Positions 11,893 through 26,016 are shown, numbered from the stretch's first letter. The stretch is 64,000 nucleotides of DNA from Isoetes taiwanensis (GCA_021234155.1 JAJEKV010000032.1:1259617-1323616); one strand, 5' to 3'. Made by a program: numbers and translations. The notes: generated by a model not told the origin, from the letters alone.

Positions 11893-13224
11893 TGGCAATG
11901 GATTACATGCTGAAGAAGGTAAATACGTGATTTTTCTTTGGGTTAACTCTGAATTCTAACTTGTTTTTTTTTTCTATTGCAGCTTCTGGTGGCTAGAACA
12001 GAGTATGAGTTTACCACATTTTGTGGCTTGTGTTCTGATGGGAAAAAGCCCAAACAGTTGAAGCCCGAAGATGTGAGTGAGATTGATTGGCTGCAGGTTT
12101 GGAGCAGCCCTTTAGATAATGGGAAAACGAAGATCAATTTGTCAGGACCTACTTTTAGGTCGGAATTGGAAGGGCTCGTCTACAAAGTCTATCAGAAAAA
12201 ACTGGTGAACAACGAAGTTCAAACACAATTTGCAAGAGTTTTTGCTTGGCAGCATACAAACAAAGCTTTAGCAAACAAGAAAGAGTACCTTGTGAATTGG
12301 GCTTCATTTGCAGCGGACTCCTACAAAGGTTCACTGAAAAAGCAGTCGAAAAAATCTCCTTTGAATGCATTTTATACATTCAAAGCCTTATTAGCAAGAC
12401 AAGGAAACTTCTGGAGATGAAGGCAGAGGGCAGAATCCTGAAAATCGAAGTAGAAGCTCTAAGGATGGAAGGAAGTCTGCTTTTTCTGAATTTCACTGCA
12501 ACTATTTAGCAGATGCCATAGAAGAAAAGTACAAGCTCAGGTGTGACTTGCAAAGAGATTTTGCAGATGAAGCCGAAAACATCAGTTTTTAAAAGTGAAG
12601 AGGACTTGCTGAGGGGGCTTCTATAGGACATGCTTCAAAGCATAGGTAAATAAAGGTATTCTAAGATTATTGATGAAATCTCAAAGCTTAGACGTGATAT
12701 AAAATCTTATGAGGTGAGCATTGAGTCATGGCATTCCAAAATGTTTTGAAGAACAATAAGAAATTATAGAGATGCGATCAGTGTGGTTATTTATAACCTC
12801 CCTCTATTTTCTACTTCTGATACATGTAGTGATCTTTGTGGTCTACAATTTAGTGAAGACTACAACATGCTTGTGAAGCTCAAGTGTAATCACAAATGGC
12901 ATCTAGCATGCTTTGATGCTGTTTTGGTTAATATGCACTGTGTAGTTGCAGGGTTAATGAATCAGTGCCACATGCACTGCTTGTTGAGCTTGGTCATATC
13001 ACTGAGCAGAGTAGTGCTCTTGACTTGGATGTCCCAGAGGAATCTAGAGAGTAGGAATCTGGAGGGGAGACGGAAGTTGAGGAGCCAAAGAATCGGCCCT
13101 ACAAGAGGAAGCATGTGGTACCTGAGACATCAGACAAGACCGCCTCTGAACAAGCACATGTCCCTGAAAGAAAATTCAAGAAATGGGAGACAAAAAGTGC
13201 CTAGAAAAAGCAGCAAACAAAGGA
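11893..13224 (+). pseudogene. broken multi-exon gene with RING-like C/H pattern
   Basis: A first exon could begin at the ATG at 11893 (MAMDYMLKK) and splice at GGTAAATACG to an acceptor, TATTGCAG, before 11984. The next open stretch runs to 12420, starting LLVARTEYEFTTFCGLC, with no domain I recognise. A later piece near 12820-12925 reads CSDLCGLQFSEDY then LKCNHKWHLACF, a Cys-X2-Cys followed by Cys-X-His-X2-His-X2-Cys spacing that recalls RING-H2 or related zinc-binding domains. A basic tail with RPYKRKHVV follows near 13090-13220. Exons after 12420 are not in one frame. It could be a decayed host gene or a captured fragment. Confidence 0.4.
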
Positions 13225-13948
13225 GGTAGCTGAGGGTAAGTCTTGTGCTTAAGTTCAACACTAGCTTCATGTTCTAATTGCTGCTTTTTGTATTTTTTGC
13301 AGACGCAGATGAAGATGAAAACATGAGTAATAATTACCTCTCATGGAGTAAATGTGCCACAAATGCAAGGTTCAAATTTGTGGAGCCATCAACTATATCT
13401 TCTAGAGACAAGTATTTCCGACAATTAATAGTTTTTGCTTCAGAAAAAATTGCCTTTACTCTCTCCAATGGATCTTTAGATTCTAAACGAAGCTGTTGCA
13501 GTTCTGGGGTGCCAATGCAATAGATGAGCATAGACCTCACCATCCTGTACATGCAATTGCCTTATATATTATGAACATAGTCTTCAAGACAAACATATGG
13601 GTGTATACATAAGCATCTGAAACCTTTTGGTCCATATTACCTTAACATCACTTGAAAAATTCGTGACCTCCTTCTTATAGTCTGATTTCTTAAGATGAAA
13701 ATTCATCCATTTCAGTAGAACTTTCTTAGCAGGAGAATGTAAAAGTTCTTCAACTTCCTGCAAAAAGCCCATACATCAGTCCTTTTTGCATACACCATAC
13801 AAGAATTACCTATGTATCACTAAGCATTACATTTCGACGAGCTCAGGTGTTGTTTTGAGGTTGACAAGTAAGAAAAGTTGGATCTGTAAAACAAATAGCA
13901 CCAGCCAGTTTGTATATTAATCATCATGAAGAAAAAAAAAAAAAAAAA

Positions 13949-16232
13949 CCCGGCTGAACTAGTAAACCTAGACCGGACATACGCCTCGGTCAATCCCTTG
14001 GCGGTATTATCACTTACGATACTAGGCGAGCATCTCTAGATCGGTGTCCTTTTACCATTTTTTACTTGTTCATTCTGTATCTTGACCAATATAGCATTTT
14101 TTTTTTCATCCATAAAGTTTTTGATTAGAATCATAATATTTCAACAAAAGTACTATTCTTATCATTAATGTCTTGTCAATATTTAAACAATTCAGCATGT
14201 ATTGATCATAAATCATTGCAAGAAGTATTTATCGATAAGCATCATGTTGTTTCAATATCACGGAGACTAATGTAGCGAGATATTATTTTAATTACAAGCG
14301 ATCTTTTCTAGTCACGAACTATTGCTAGAAAGCAAAGCTAAAATGATAATATTCTAAAAAACCGTTTATGTGATGCCTTTGCCAATGTAAACTTCTTAGT
14401 GACAGGTTTTTCGACAACAAAATGAGCAAGATCTCCATCATTCTTCGACCAAATCCAACTACAAAAGCAAAGGGAACAATGGGAAGAAAATCCCGTTAAT
14501 TACTGCGCCAATAATACCACTTTAAAAAGCGTAAAAGCGGTATCGGGGGCAAGAATAAAAAGGTACATTGGGATTTTCGACTCTTCAGCCGATTACCCAT
14601 TGTGCCTTTTGCCGATTATGAAAAAGCTAAAAAAGAATGAAGGGAGAAACAAACAACTGCCCTAGACTAGTCAATAAAAAATACAATGTCAAATTGACTT
14701 AGCTAAATTCTATGCCATTTTGAAATATTTATGCATTTGCCTATTAAATGATGCCATCATGAGTATATAGGCCATCGTGTCAACTTATATCAATCTATCG
14801 ATTTTTGAGTCAAGTCCCTATGCACAAACAAATTAAGTAAAGATTGCGGCTTGCCTAGAGCAATGATGTCCATAAGAATTATGTAAGTAAAGGGTATTTT
14901 CTTTGAAGCTCATGTCATAAGGACTTGGAAACAATTTAACCTTAGAAATTGACTTTGTAACATCTTTGGCTGTAAGTATAGAACCGAAGAAATAAAAGTA
15001 TTATGGACCCATTTCAAGTATAGAATCCAGTAACAGCTTGCTACAATTTTATCTAACAAGTATAGCAGTAAGAAACTGGAAGGCTTTATTTAGCAAATCA
15101 AATACATTCTCTGTATACATCTAGAAGAATGAATCCAAAAATATTTTATAAAAAAACCTGAATGATTCTGAAAGTTGTGAATGACTTGGGCAGTTGCAAG
15201 TCTTCCATGCATTTCGACCTGGAGCAATGCTACAAATGGCGTCTGCATAGTCCTCCAAGCTTTAGCCTTGGATCTCTGGAATGGTGAAGGAATACTGGCT
15301 CTTCTTTTGAAGGCGACAACAAGTTTAATTGGCGACATATCGGGGTTTTCCCATTATGGAAAATCGGCATTCATAGCATGAACGAGCATTCAAAGTAGTT
15401 CCTTCTTATGGTCGTAGTCTACAAAGACACGGACTTAGGAAATCCATCACGGAACCAAATATATCCGTTTTCGAACTTCTTGCCTTAGCCATCGGTATTG
15501 CAACATTTATCGGCACCAACAAAATAGGTTGGGCATTTTAGCATCCAAGTTAAATGCATCCTTTATTTTTATGCTGATAGAAAAGGCAATGGACTGGTAA
15601 ACCCTAGAACTTCACAAGATGCACTAGAATCGGACTTGCCATTGCAAACTTTTTGAAACAAAGCGGATCGGGATGGTTCTTTGCCAAAGCGGATCCGGGA
15701 ACTGTTGCTTGCTGCGCTTTTTCGCTCAAAACTAGGGCATCAGGAAAAATTTCATATGGTCATAAATTCGGTCTTGCAGATGTAAATCTTTACGAGAATA
15801 TTCAATAAAGGTATAGATACCTTATTATTTGTTACACCGGACTTAAACAACTATAGGGTATCTTATTTTCCATCAATTCACATACAAGTTATACTTACAT
15901 AGTGCATCAAATGTAATGTGTCTTATATCAAACTGACCCAAATGAAGAATTGCACCAAAGTTCAAATCTTTGGAAAACATACCATGGGTAGACTAGCTAA
16001 GATCTCTTAGATATAGAATTATCTCTTCGGATATACCTTTTTAAGTGCCGATTGCCTTTGAGCAACTAACCCGAAGCAACTAACCGGACATACGATTAGG
16101 TGCATGGGATAGTCTTTAGCCATGCTCATACATAACAATATGAGAGGTAAATCATTTGATTAAATGCACCCAATAGTGAATATCAATAATTTGCATAGCC
16201 AACATAATTATCGTATTTGCATTAATAAAAAA
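13949..16232. repeat. 2.28 kb direct repeat, copy 1
   Basis: Starts at ACCCGGCTGAACTAGTAAAC after an A run and ends at TTTGCATTAATAAAAAA. It matches 16801-19079 along its whole length, with small clustered differences. The minus strand carries exon-like pieces shared by both copies: one near 15090-15330 containing QRSKAK-RTMQTPF and VEMHGRLA, and one near 15400-15600 reading close to KRIYLVPDGFP in the second copy. I do not recognise the protein. Confidence 0.85.
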
Positions 16233-16800
16233 CCCTACCACCTACCGTGGAATGAGGGTAAACACACCTTGATAGTATCAATCGTGACCATGGGAGAGCT
16301 AACCCCAACGCTTGGCCAGGGTTAAACCTCATCCCATAATTTAAAGCGAAGGAGATTCTAGATTTAGAACATACCTTGTTAATGGAGTTTTGGAAACTAG
16401 AGCACCAACTAGAGCACCTTGTCTTTGTTGTGTCTTTGCCATATTGACATAATTATATAGCCAAGCGGCATATGTAAAGTAAACAACTATAGAGCCAACT
16501 GGCATCGGTATAGTGTCAAGCCTCATGGCCAATCTCATCTTGGTTGCATTTTCTTGATTTCCATAGTATCCGTAGGTGGTATAACCTCATACTCTTCCCT
16601 CATCACATAAATCCTGCCAAAAAATAATATCTAAGAAAAGTAACTTTGCAAAATCAATATGTTGTCTACTAGAAATATCAATGCAATCACCATATATTTA
16701 CGTTTCCTAAGTTGCGACTTAGGGCGACTTAAATGCTCATACAACTAGCCAATAGGTGAGGACAACACGGATATCTCGATTGTGATGAAGTGTCTAAAAA
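16233..16800. other. spacer between the 2.28 kb repeats
   Basis: Unique 568-bp sequence. On the minus strand (16341-16538) an open stretch reads MRLAMRLDTIPMPVGSIVVY and ends in TPLTRY, where a GTATGTTC donor is possible, so it may be one exon of an unidentified gene. No tRNA primer site or polypurine tract was seen at its borders, so the flanking repeats are not proven LTRs. Confidence 0.5.
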
Positions 16801-19079
16801 ACCCGGCTGAACTAGTAAACCTAGACGGACATACGCCTCGGTCAATCCCTTGGCGATATTATCACCACGATACTAGGCGAGCATCTCTAGATCGGTGTCC
16901 TTTTACCCATTTTACTTGTTCATTCTCGTATGCTTCGACCAATATAGCATTTTTTCATCCATAAAAGTTTGGTAGAATCATAATATTTCAACAAAAGTAC
17001 TATTCTTATCATTAATGTCTTGTCAATATTTAAACAATTCGGCATGTATTGATCATAAATCATTGCAAGAAGTATTTATCCGATAAGCATCATGTTTGTT
17101 TTCAATATCCGGAGACTAATGTAGCGAGATATTATTTTAATTACAAGCCCGATCTTTTCTAGTCACGGACTATTGCTAGAAAGCAAAGCTAAAATGATAA
17201 TATTCTAAAAAACCGTTTATGTGATGCCTTTGCCAATGTAAACTTCTTAGTGACAAACTTAAAAGCAACAAAATGAGCAAGATCTCCATCATTCTTCCGG
17301 CCAAATCCAACTACAAAAGCAAAGGGAACAATGGGAAGAAAATCCCGTACTGCGACCAATCAATTACCACGTTAGCGTAAAAAGCGATTATCGGGGCAAA
17401 GAATAAAGGTACATTGGGATTTTCAGCTCTTACCGATTACCCATTGTGCCTTTTGCCTGCCGATTAGAAAAAGCTAAAAGAATGAAGGAGAAACAAGCAA
17501 CTGCCTGAGACTTCGTCCAATAAAAATACAATGTCAAATTGACTTAGCTAAATTCTATGCCATTTGAAATATTTATGCATTTGCCTATTAAATGATGCCA
17601 TCATGAGTATATAGGCCATCGTATCAAACTTATATCAATCTATCCAGTTTTTGAGTCAAGTCCCTATGCACAAACCTCGTTTCAGTAAAGATTGCAGCTT
17701 GCCTAGAGCAATGATGTCCATAAGAATTATGTAAGTAAAGGGTATTTTGTTTGTAAGCTCATGTCATAAGGACTTGAAACAATTTAACCTTAGAAATTCA
17801 AGCTTGTAACATCTTTGTAAGTATAGAACCGAAGAAATAAAAGTATTATGGACCCATTTCAAGTATAGAATCCAGTAACAGCTTGCTACAATTTTATCTA
17901 ACAAGTATAGCAGTAAGAAACTGGAAGGCTTTATTTAGCAAATCAAATACATTCTCTGTATACATCTAGAAGAATGAATCCAAAAATATTTTATAAAAAC
18001 ACGAATGATTACAAAGTTGTGAATGACTTGGGCGGCTGGCAAGTCTTCCATGCATTTCGACACGAGCAATGCTACAAAATGGCGTCTGCATAGTCCTCAA
18101 GCTTTTCGCCTTGGATCTCTGAATGGTGAAGGAATACTCGCTCTTCTTTTGAAGCGACAACAAGCTTAACGGCAGCATATCAGGGTTTCCCCATTATGGA
18201 AAATCGGCATTCATAGCATGAACCAGAGCATTCAAAGCAGTTCCTTCTTATGGTCGTAGTCTACAAAGACCTGGACTTCCGGAAATCCATCTGGAACCAA
18301 ATATATCCGTTTTCCAGGCTTACTGCCTTAGCCATCAGGCGCAACATTTTCTGGCACCAACAAAATAGGGCGGGCATTTTCGCATCCAAGTTAAATGCAT
18401 CCTTTATTTTTCTGCTGATAGAAAAGGCAATGGACTGGTAAACCCTAGAGCTTCACGGCATGCACTAGAATCAGACTTGCCATTGCAAACTTTTTGAAAC
18501 AAAGCGGATCCGGAACTGGTTGCTGCACAAAGCGGATCCGGAACTGGTTGCTTGCTGCACTTTCGCTCAAAACTAGGGCATCCGGAAAAATTTCATATGG
18601 TCATAAATTCGGTCTTGTAGATGTAAATCTTTTCTGCGAGAATATTCAATAAAAGGTATAGATACCTTATTATGTTGCACACCGGACTTAAACAACTATA
18701 GGGTATCTTATTTTCCATCAATTCACATACAAGTTATACTTACATAGTGCATCAAATGTAACAGGTCTTATATCAAACTGACCCAAATGAAGAATTGCAC
18801 CAAAGTTCAAATGCTGGAAAACATACCATGGGTAGACTAGCTAAGATCTCTTAGATATAGAATTATCTCTTTCAGATATACCTTTTTAAGTGCCGATTGC
18901 CTTTGAGCAACTAACCCAGAGCAACTAACCCAGACATACGACACTGAGTGCATGGGATAGTCTTTAGCCATGCTCATACATAACAAAATCTGAGGTAAAT
19001 CATTTGATTAAATGCACCCAATAGTGAATATCAATAATTTGCATAGCCAACATAATTATCGTATTTGCATTAATAAAAA
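16801..19079. repeat. 2.28 kb direct repeat, copy 2
   Basis: Second copy of 13949-16232, ending in a run of about 20 A that joins the Penelope-like array. Where the copies differ, one often reads CAG or CTG and the other CGG, CGA, ACG or similar (CCCAGAGC against CCCGAAGC near 18915 and 16075). A short internal duplication of AAAGCGGATCCGGAACTGG occurs near 18505-18550. Confidence 0.85.
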
Positions 19080-19095
19080 AAAAAAAAAAAAAAAC

Positions 19096-21343
19096 CTTTA
19101 CGTCTGAAAACAGACTTTAATCCTTAAGACCTTTACAAGAAAAAAAGGATTCAATAAGCAGTCCTTCTATTGAAAAGGTGGCTTCAATACAAGGCCAAGA
19201 TCTGGTTACATAATCATAAACTGCTTGGAATTCAAATATTTCTTACCTTGAAAATCAAATAAAATACAATATTTCAATTTACCTTGTCAATAAGTGTATT
19301 ATAATATTGCACTAAATACACTAGGGTCAGAATACCCAAAAAAAAAAACTTCAAGATCTTTCAAATTATTCCCAGATCGATTTGTAAACCATATGTTCTT
19401 GATCTTTGACAATACTTCAATCTATGACAAAAAACATAGCAGGGAGTATAGAATCATTTTGCACCCAAAAAACAAACACAAGCATCGAGAATGGTTGTCT
19501 TGTTTAGGGTAGCGGTGTCATAAGATCCTATAAGCTTATCACCCTTCACCCCGCTTGTTTAATACAAACACTTCATTGGGTAAGGTCATTAGCGACCCGA
19601 AGACATCGAAACTTTTAAACATAAATTTCTAATGTCCTACATCATAATAATAACATGTCAACACGACCTCGATCTAAGAGTTTATTTATAATGGTTTAAG
19701 CAAGCATCCATGCAATCCTACCCTTTTGCCATTAACCATACTCTTTAGATGTATTACGGTTTAAACTTAAATATTTTCCAAAGAATCAACAAACTTATTT
19801 CTCGATTTATCTATTCTTCGCTATTCATCTCTATTCTAACCTATACACCCAGCCATGTAATAGCATAAACCAAATGAACATCTTATATATATACGGTAGT
19901 TCTAAACCAATGTCTTTTGCAATTGATAACCTATTATTAAGGAAACATATAAACTGACATAATGTGGGGTCAATTTTCATAATCTCAGTATACATTACCC
20001 TGGATGCTCTCAGTCCAAGCTATTAGTGGTATTTTAACTACCTATTTAACACCATGATATTATTCAACTAGATTCTACTTAAAATTCTCATATACAACCA
20101 TTGTAATCTTGCCATAATACACATAAAGCATTCCAGAGAAACATGTAAAGAGATCTACATCTTTTAGTCATAGCCAATTCTTTTAGAGAAAAATACCACA
20201 AATAGTGCAACAAAGCAATAATTCATAAATCCATGTAAGAATGTTAAATCTATCTGCTCAAACCTGAGAGATTTGTGCAGTGCCAGCAATCTTGCCATCT
20301 TCATTGTTCTTCTTGGAGCCAAATTGTTCTAGTACTTCATGAACTGGAGTATCCAACCCTTTATTCGAAATTGCATCATGGGCCCACAAATAGCATCTCT
20401 GGGGGTACCAATATTTCTCCCACAACCTTCCATGTTCCCTGGATCGGGGAGCCTTATTTGGGCTAGTTTGCCTTCAATTTTTTATGAAAATCAAATAGTT
20501 TCCTCTTGCCTCTTTGGCACTAGCCTTTTCCTCTGCCCGACCTTTTTCTTGGTGGCTGATTGAGATCACCCTTCTTTCTCTCCCCATAGCACAGCTCTCG
20601 ATAGCAAGCATAAGTGAGCAGTAATATGCCATTGATCAAACAATCGCATTATGTAAAAGCCAAGTAGAAAACACATGCTTAAATACATCGAGATGGCCAC
20701 AATGCTACCACGGTCATTTCTTATCTAAAGGTGTTTTTCAACACAACCCTGTAATAATCATAAGACTTGAACTTAGGCGGCATAAGCGGGTTGCTAGGAA
20801 CTCCACCGTGAAGATTAGGCCGCGGCGAGCTTTACTCGGCCGTAATCTTTCCTCCAGGCTCCAACAGTCTCGCCCTAATCTTTTCGTTGGGTATTTTTAA
20901 CAAACAAAATGCACCATCAAAACCAATTACCAAGATATTAAATAAACACATGTTTAACCCTCCACAACCTTCAAGTAACATTAAACAATTACATGCTCCT
21001 AGGATAATTCACGCTAAGAGAAACACCATGCGACATATATGTTGCCCTATTGCATTTGTGGCTTCTAGAATTTTCAAGCTTTAACTCAATCTCCTCTTTT
21101 AATTCTCAGTAGTGATCTTTTCCTTTTGGAATACCATTGTAAATTCAATTATAGCCACCGGGGATAATTTCATCCCCTTAGACAAATAGGGCAGTGCTTC
21201 ACACTATGAGGTCACTATGCTCTGAAACCAAATTCCTTTCATGCTAGCTATCTCAAGGGTCACCCTAGTCATCATATTCCAAGTTTAACATATCCTTTAT
21301 ATCCAGTCATGAATCTTCAACCAACTATTTAGTAATAATAGAA
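19096..21343 (-). repeat. pLTR-like copy C
   Basis: Third copy of the 2.24 kb flanking segment, at the downstream end of the array. It contains a damaged copy of the small basic ORF (about 20275-20590) and ends at an A run at 19080 where the unrelated 2.28 kb repeat begins. A block upstream of the ORF ends AACAGTCTCGCCCTAATC near 20883. Confidence 0.8.
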
Positions 21344-24300
21344 AAACCTGCCTCCTTCCCTAGGTCAGGTGGGCCTTACAAGATGCAAATTTGCCATTGT
21401 ATTGCGAGAATATCTGACAACAAGGTGATTTGGACCTTGTTGCCGTGCCCAACCCACCTATATTTTCCTCCTTTCCATATTTTCTTGAGGATTTGCAACA
21501 TATCAGTGACCTTATATAGAAGAAGAAGAAGAAGAAGAAGAGATTTTAACGTCCCTGGAAAAATATCATTTTGCAGAATTTCAAAGACATTATTCAGCAT
21601 ATCTCTTTTTGCAAACCCATTGGAGCAAAATGCATTAATCAAGTCGAGAGATATCCATGGCAAAGCATTCTTCAGATTTGAATTTGATAAACATATGGCA
21701 TTATCACGGGATATAATAACTTTAGAAGCCCGCCTGCCTCACGGTCTCGCAATTTGGAAGCCATAATAAACTTATTTACTTCAAATGGTAGTTTGCTTCT
21801 TTTTGTCATAAATTTTATTTCAAAAGTCCTCTATCATGATCATATACTTTGATGGTAATATTTAAGAAATTACATTCATTTCTCCTGGAGCTTCCATACC
21901 CTCTTGCATGAAATACTGTCTCATCCTTTATCCCAAGATGGTTGAGATTGTAGATAGTGACCCGTGATTGGACATCAAAAAATTCTACGCAGGGTATCCT
22001 CCATTTATGATGTTCAAATCATCTATAAATCTCACAAAGATATTGAAATCTATGCACATCCTTCATCCTACCATTATGTGCAAAGCGATAAAATGAATCT
22101 AAGCTCATGCCAAGCAAGATATAAGTTACACCATCTTTGGGCTACATGAAAAGCCCATCGGGGATGCCTTTATTTTGCTTCGGATATTTTTTGCCCATTT
22201 GTAAATAATAATTGGGATACAAGCCCGGTTATTCATGTCTTTAAATTCTTCCCTTGTGACAAATTTCCAGCTCACATTTTCCTTGTGCATGCATGTGATC
22301 TTGCCCATTTAACAAAAATATTTTCCTTTCTTATGCTTAACTAGCGGATCAAATAAATGTTTGTCATCTCTCATGAAGTCCCATACAAGATCGAGATGTC
22401 ATCCATAATTTCAATGATGCCATCATGTCCATATATTGGTATGTTTTCATAACACCGTTATGTCTGCTGCGAAAACATCATATATTTTTTTGGGTAAATT
22501 TACAATCACATCATATCTTGAAGTTAACCATCCGGCCAAGCATTAATGGGTTTTTGCTCCAAATTCTATATTTGGCGAGGCCCCTGTGACACACATTTGG
22601 CCACATTTCAATAAAATTGTTCAAGGCTCGGCATTTATCAATGATGCAAGATCAGAAAATAATGTGTCATGTGCGTTTGTTAACCACTGTATTCACCCTT
22701 GTGAGCTTTGTAAGTAGCCATTAGATAAGGTAGGGAATTTAGCTTCGCCTATATCTTTTTTTCAAAAACTTGGCTACTTGCTTGTTACATTCAGGTTTTA
22801 CTTCCTCCCTTTAATGCATGCATTTTTTCAAAGTCAACACTATTCAGCCTAAGCAAAGTCATTTCATGAATGTGCTTTTGACATATGAAAGCTGCATTAT
22901 TAGCAGCTTTATCCAGCCCTGCCACATATAGGTTATCATTTAACCATTGGACATTCTTTTTGACTTCCAAGTCATTCCACAGATACCTCTTGGGAGTCAT
23001 TTTGCTCATAAATTCAACAACATCCATGTGAGCATCTTTGCATTAAGACACGTATTATATTCTCGTATATCCTCATCATACTGGATCTAATAGATCATAA
23101 TGATGTACATTAAAGAACTATGCGCATGCCTTCTCCAATTACGTCATAAAAGTGACTTACATTAAAAGAGTGGTGGGAATATGGTTGAGCCCCATTTCAA
23201 AAGCCTTTCTTAGTTTCTTAGTTTGCATTGTGTACAATACTTTCGGATCGATGGTTCGCATTACATGTCCAATTCTAGGATCAATGAACTCTTTAAGATT
23301 AGGGTTTTTGCATGGACATTTAATTTTTCTTCCTTCTGCAAAAATGGGATATGGTTTATAAACTTTATCCTTAACTTGTTCAATGTATTTCCATGAGAAA
23401 GTGGTTTTTTCCACCAAATCAGTCCCTCTCTCTTGTAGGCATTCTGATAAACCGATATGGAACAATCTTTTTATATTAAATTTCTCTAAAGCTTTGTTGA
23501 AAAAAGTAAAGTGAACAATACGTTTTTCTACATCAACATTTTGGCTTACCAAATGCCTTTTTTGGTTTACATCTTTAAGTATGGTCCTGCTCCTGCAGTT
23601 GTTGACCTACAGACATATTATGATATTAGCATAAATAGAATTGCTGATTTTAACAGAATTTAGAAAGATAGACATTTCTAGAATCCGAGCCAAATGGCCA
23701 TTGAAAATATTTATATTTATATATCCGCCCCTCCAAAGGATTCTTGCTAAAATAGCATCCTTTGTAGGAAAAAGTTTACAAAAAAAGTTTATTGTGTCTC
23801 AGGGACACATTCCAAAGCCTTGTCAGGGTCTTCCAGAGAAATGACATAAACTGTAGCCTCTTTGTCACTGTTATCAGCTTCCTTGTTTCCAGTGTTGCTG
23901 CTGCAACTGTTTGCCCTGGGATCATGTTCAACTCTTGGTGCTAACTTAGGAATAACCCTGAATGTTTTAGTCACCTCATCCTTGTTGGCAAATAAAGTTT
24001 TTTGTGCATAACCAGATCTTTTACTTGGGGCTTGCTTACTCAAAAAAGCCTGAGGCTTTATGATTTTTTCTGCAATATCTGCCAGTTTATTATTCCCAAA
24101 CATGATCTTAAGATTCTTTTCTGGAGTTTCAGCATATGCCAAAGTCATATCAATCATGACTTTTTGTACTTCAATATATGCAGCATAAGCAATGACAAAG
24201 GGTTTTAACTCCGATTAAACTTAGTTTCTGATAACCATCTTCATGATAGGAGTGGATTCAGGATATAATTCCTCCATGTGGTTAAGTAGGTACCAGATAC

Positions 24301-25440
24301 AATGATCAAACCAGACAATACCACAATTACATTCTTCCTTTCTTTTTGGATACCTGGATTTTTCACACTTACATTTGAAGTATGGACAGTGGGTCCTATA
24401 GATACGTTTCAGATAGAAGTCATCCCTTTCTATATTGGGAAACCATATGCCTTTTTTGCCCCTAGCCGAATGTTAGTGTTCTTGAGACACGTAAGGCCAA
24501 AGAAATCCATCTTAAATGGTAAATCAACATCAAGTTTATTATAAACCTTTTCCAGTCTTGTAGCAGCAACCTTTGCATATTTGATGTCTTCTTTGTTTAC
24601 TCCAGACAGTGCCATAAGGGTATCCATACTAAGAGGTGCAATAGCTCCAAAATTCGCTCTGCTGATTGCATGGGAATATCTCTGTGAGAATCACGGCTTC
24701 AACAGATTGTTCAATGAGAATAGGGAAACATGCCGAATTACTAAGTGTAAGATTTGGCACATCTTCATTACTAAACTCAGGATTAGTCATGACATCCGAT
24801 TCTTGCTATATTTCATGGTTCTGGGATTCATCTTCCAGCAAGTCATCTTCAGAGAATAAGCACCCATTCAGTTTTTCACCTTCAGGAATTTCAGAAACAT
24901 GTTTGTCTTCCTTGTTGTCATCAAAGCTAAGCACAATATCATTAGCTTTCTCAAGTGCTGTCAGACCAATCATGAACTTTATCGTCCTCAAGGCATGTAC
25001 GTTCAAACAAAATACTGTTGATGTCATCATAAACTTTGCTGATAATTTCTTTACATTTAGAAAACTGAAAGTTTACAGTCTTCATTTGCTGATAGATTTT
25101 AAACCAACCATTGAATCCCAGAAAACTTACAGGTGACCTTCTCTTATCAAAAAGATTGCATTCCTTGAAAGTGATGAACGAGTGAATATCCTTCCCTTTT
25201 ATGCATCCTAGTAAAATCTGTACAGCATTATTCGGACTGTCAATGTTGCAGATATGATAATTGAGAGCTATAAGCTCCTTTATCCAACCATTGCCTTTGT
25301 CAACCACTTGTTCATTTGCATATTCCTAATACACATAGCCAACATATGTTAGTACATCATCATGAAATATGTAATACCACCTAAATTTGATTAACGGGGA
25401 TCAAGGAATTTGGTAAAACCAAAATCTTGAGATTAAAACA
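21344..25440 (-). pseudogene. Penelope-like body, copy A (RT broken)
   Basis: Same gene content as 29256-36630 but with many more frame breaks. Readable pieces are 24951-25320 (EYANEQVVDKGNGWIKEL), 24806-25030, 24430-24627, the CxC region near 24310-24400, 23789-24157, 23157-23552 and 22791-23027. The fingers motif LPYLMATYKAHKG is near 22690-22740, and RT fragments lie to 21376. It is not interrupted by the Helitron, so it records the empty target site. An (AAG)n run near 21520-21541 sits inside the RT frame and is absent from copy B. Confidence 0.65.
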
Positions 25441-26016
25441 AAAACCTTTACGCGCGTCAAAACGGACTTTAATCCTTAAGACCTTTACAAAAAAAAGGAT
25501 TCAATAAGCGGTCCTTCTATTGAAAAGGTGGCTTCAATACAAGGCCAAGATCTGGTTACATAATCATAAAAGCGCTTGGAATTCAAATATTTCTTACCTT
25601 GAAAATCAAATAAAATACAATATTTCAATTTACCTTGTCAATAAGTGTATTATAATATTGCACTAAATACACTAGGGTCAGAATACCCAAAAAAAAAACT
25701 TCAAGATCTTTCAAATTATTCCCAGATCGATTTGTAAACCATATGTTCTTGATCTTTGACAATACTTCAATCTATGACAAAAAACATAGCAGGGAGTATA
25801 GAATCACATTACTGCACCCAAAAACAAACACAAACATCGAGAATGGTTGTCTTTTTTTAGGGGTAGCGGTGTCATAAGATCCTATAAGCTTATCACCCTT
25901 CACCCTGCTTGTTTAATACAAACACTTCATTGGGTAAGGTCATTAGCAGCCGAAGACATCAGAAACTTTTAAACATAAATTTCTAATGTCCTACATCATA
26001 ATAATAACATGTCAAC

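Noticed and set aside
13949-19079. LTR retrotransposon with 2.28 kb LTRs
   Set aside because: No primer-binding site or polypurine tract at the inner borders, no TG...CA ends, and exon-like sequence lies inside the repeats themselves.
20275-20563. ORFs on the plus strand in pLTR copy C
   Set aside because: They are antisense shadows of the damaged MGRKKGD ORF.
24302-24544. Plus-strand ORFs in the Penelope bodies
   Set aside because: They lie opposite the conserved minus-strand CxC region, which is shared in frame by both copies; the plus frames are shadows.
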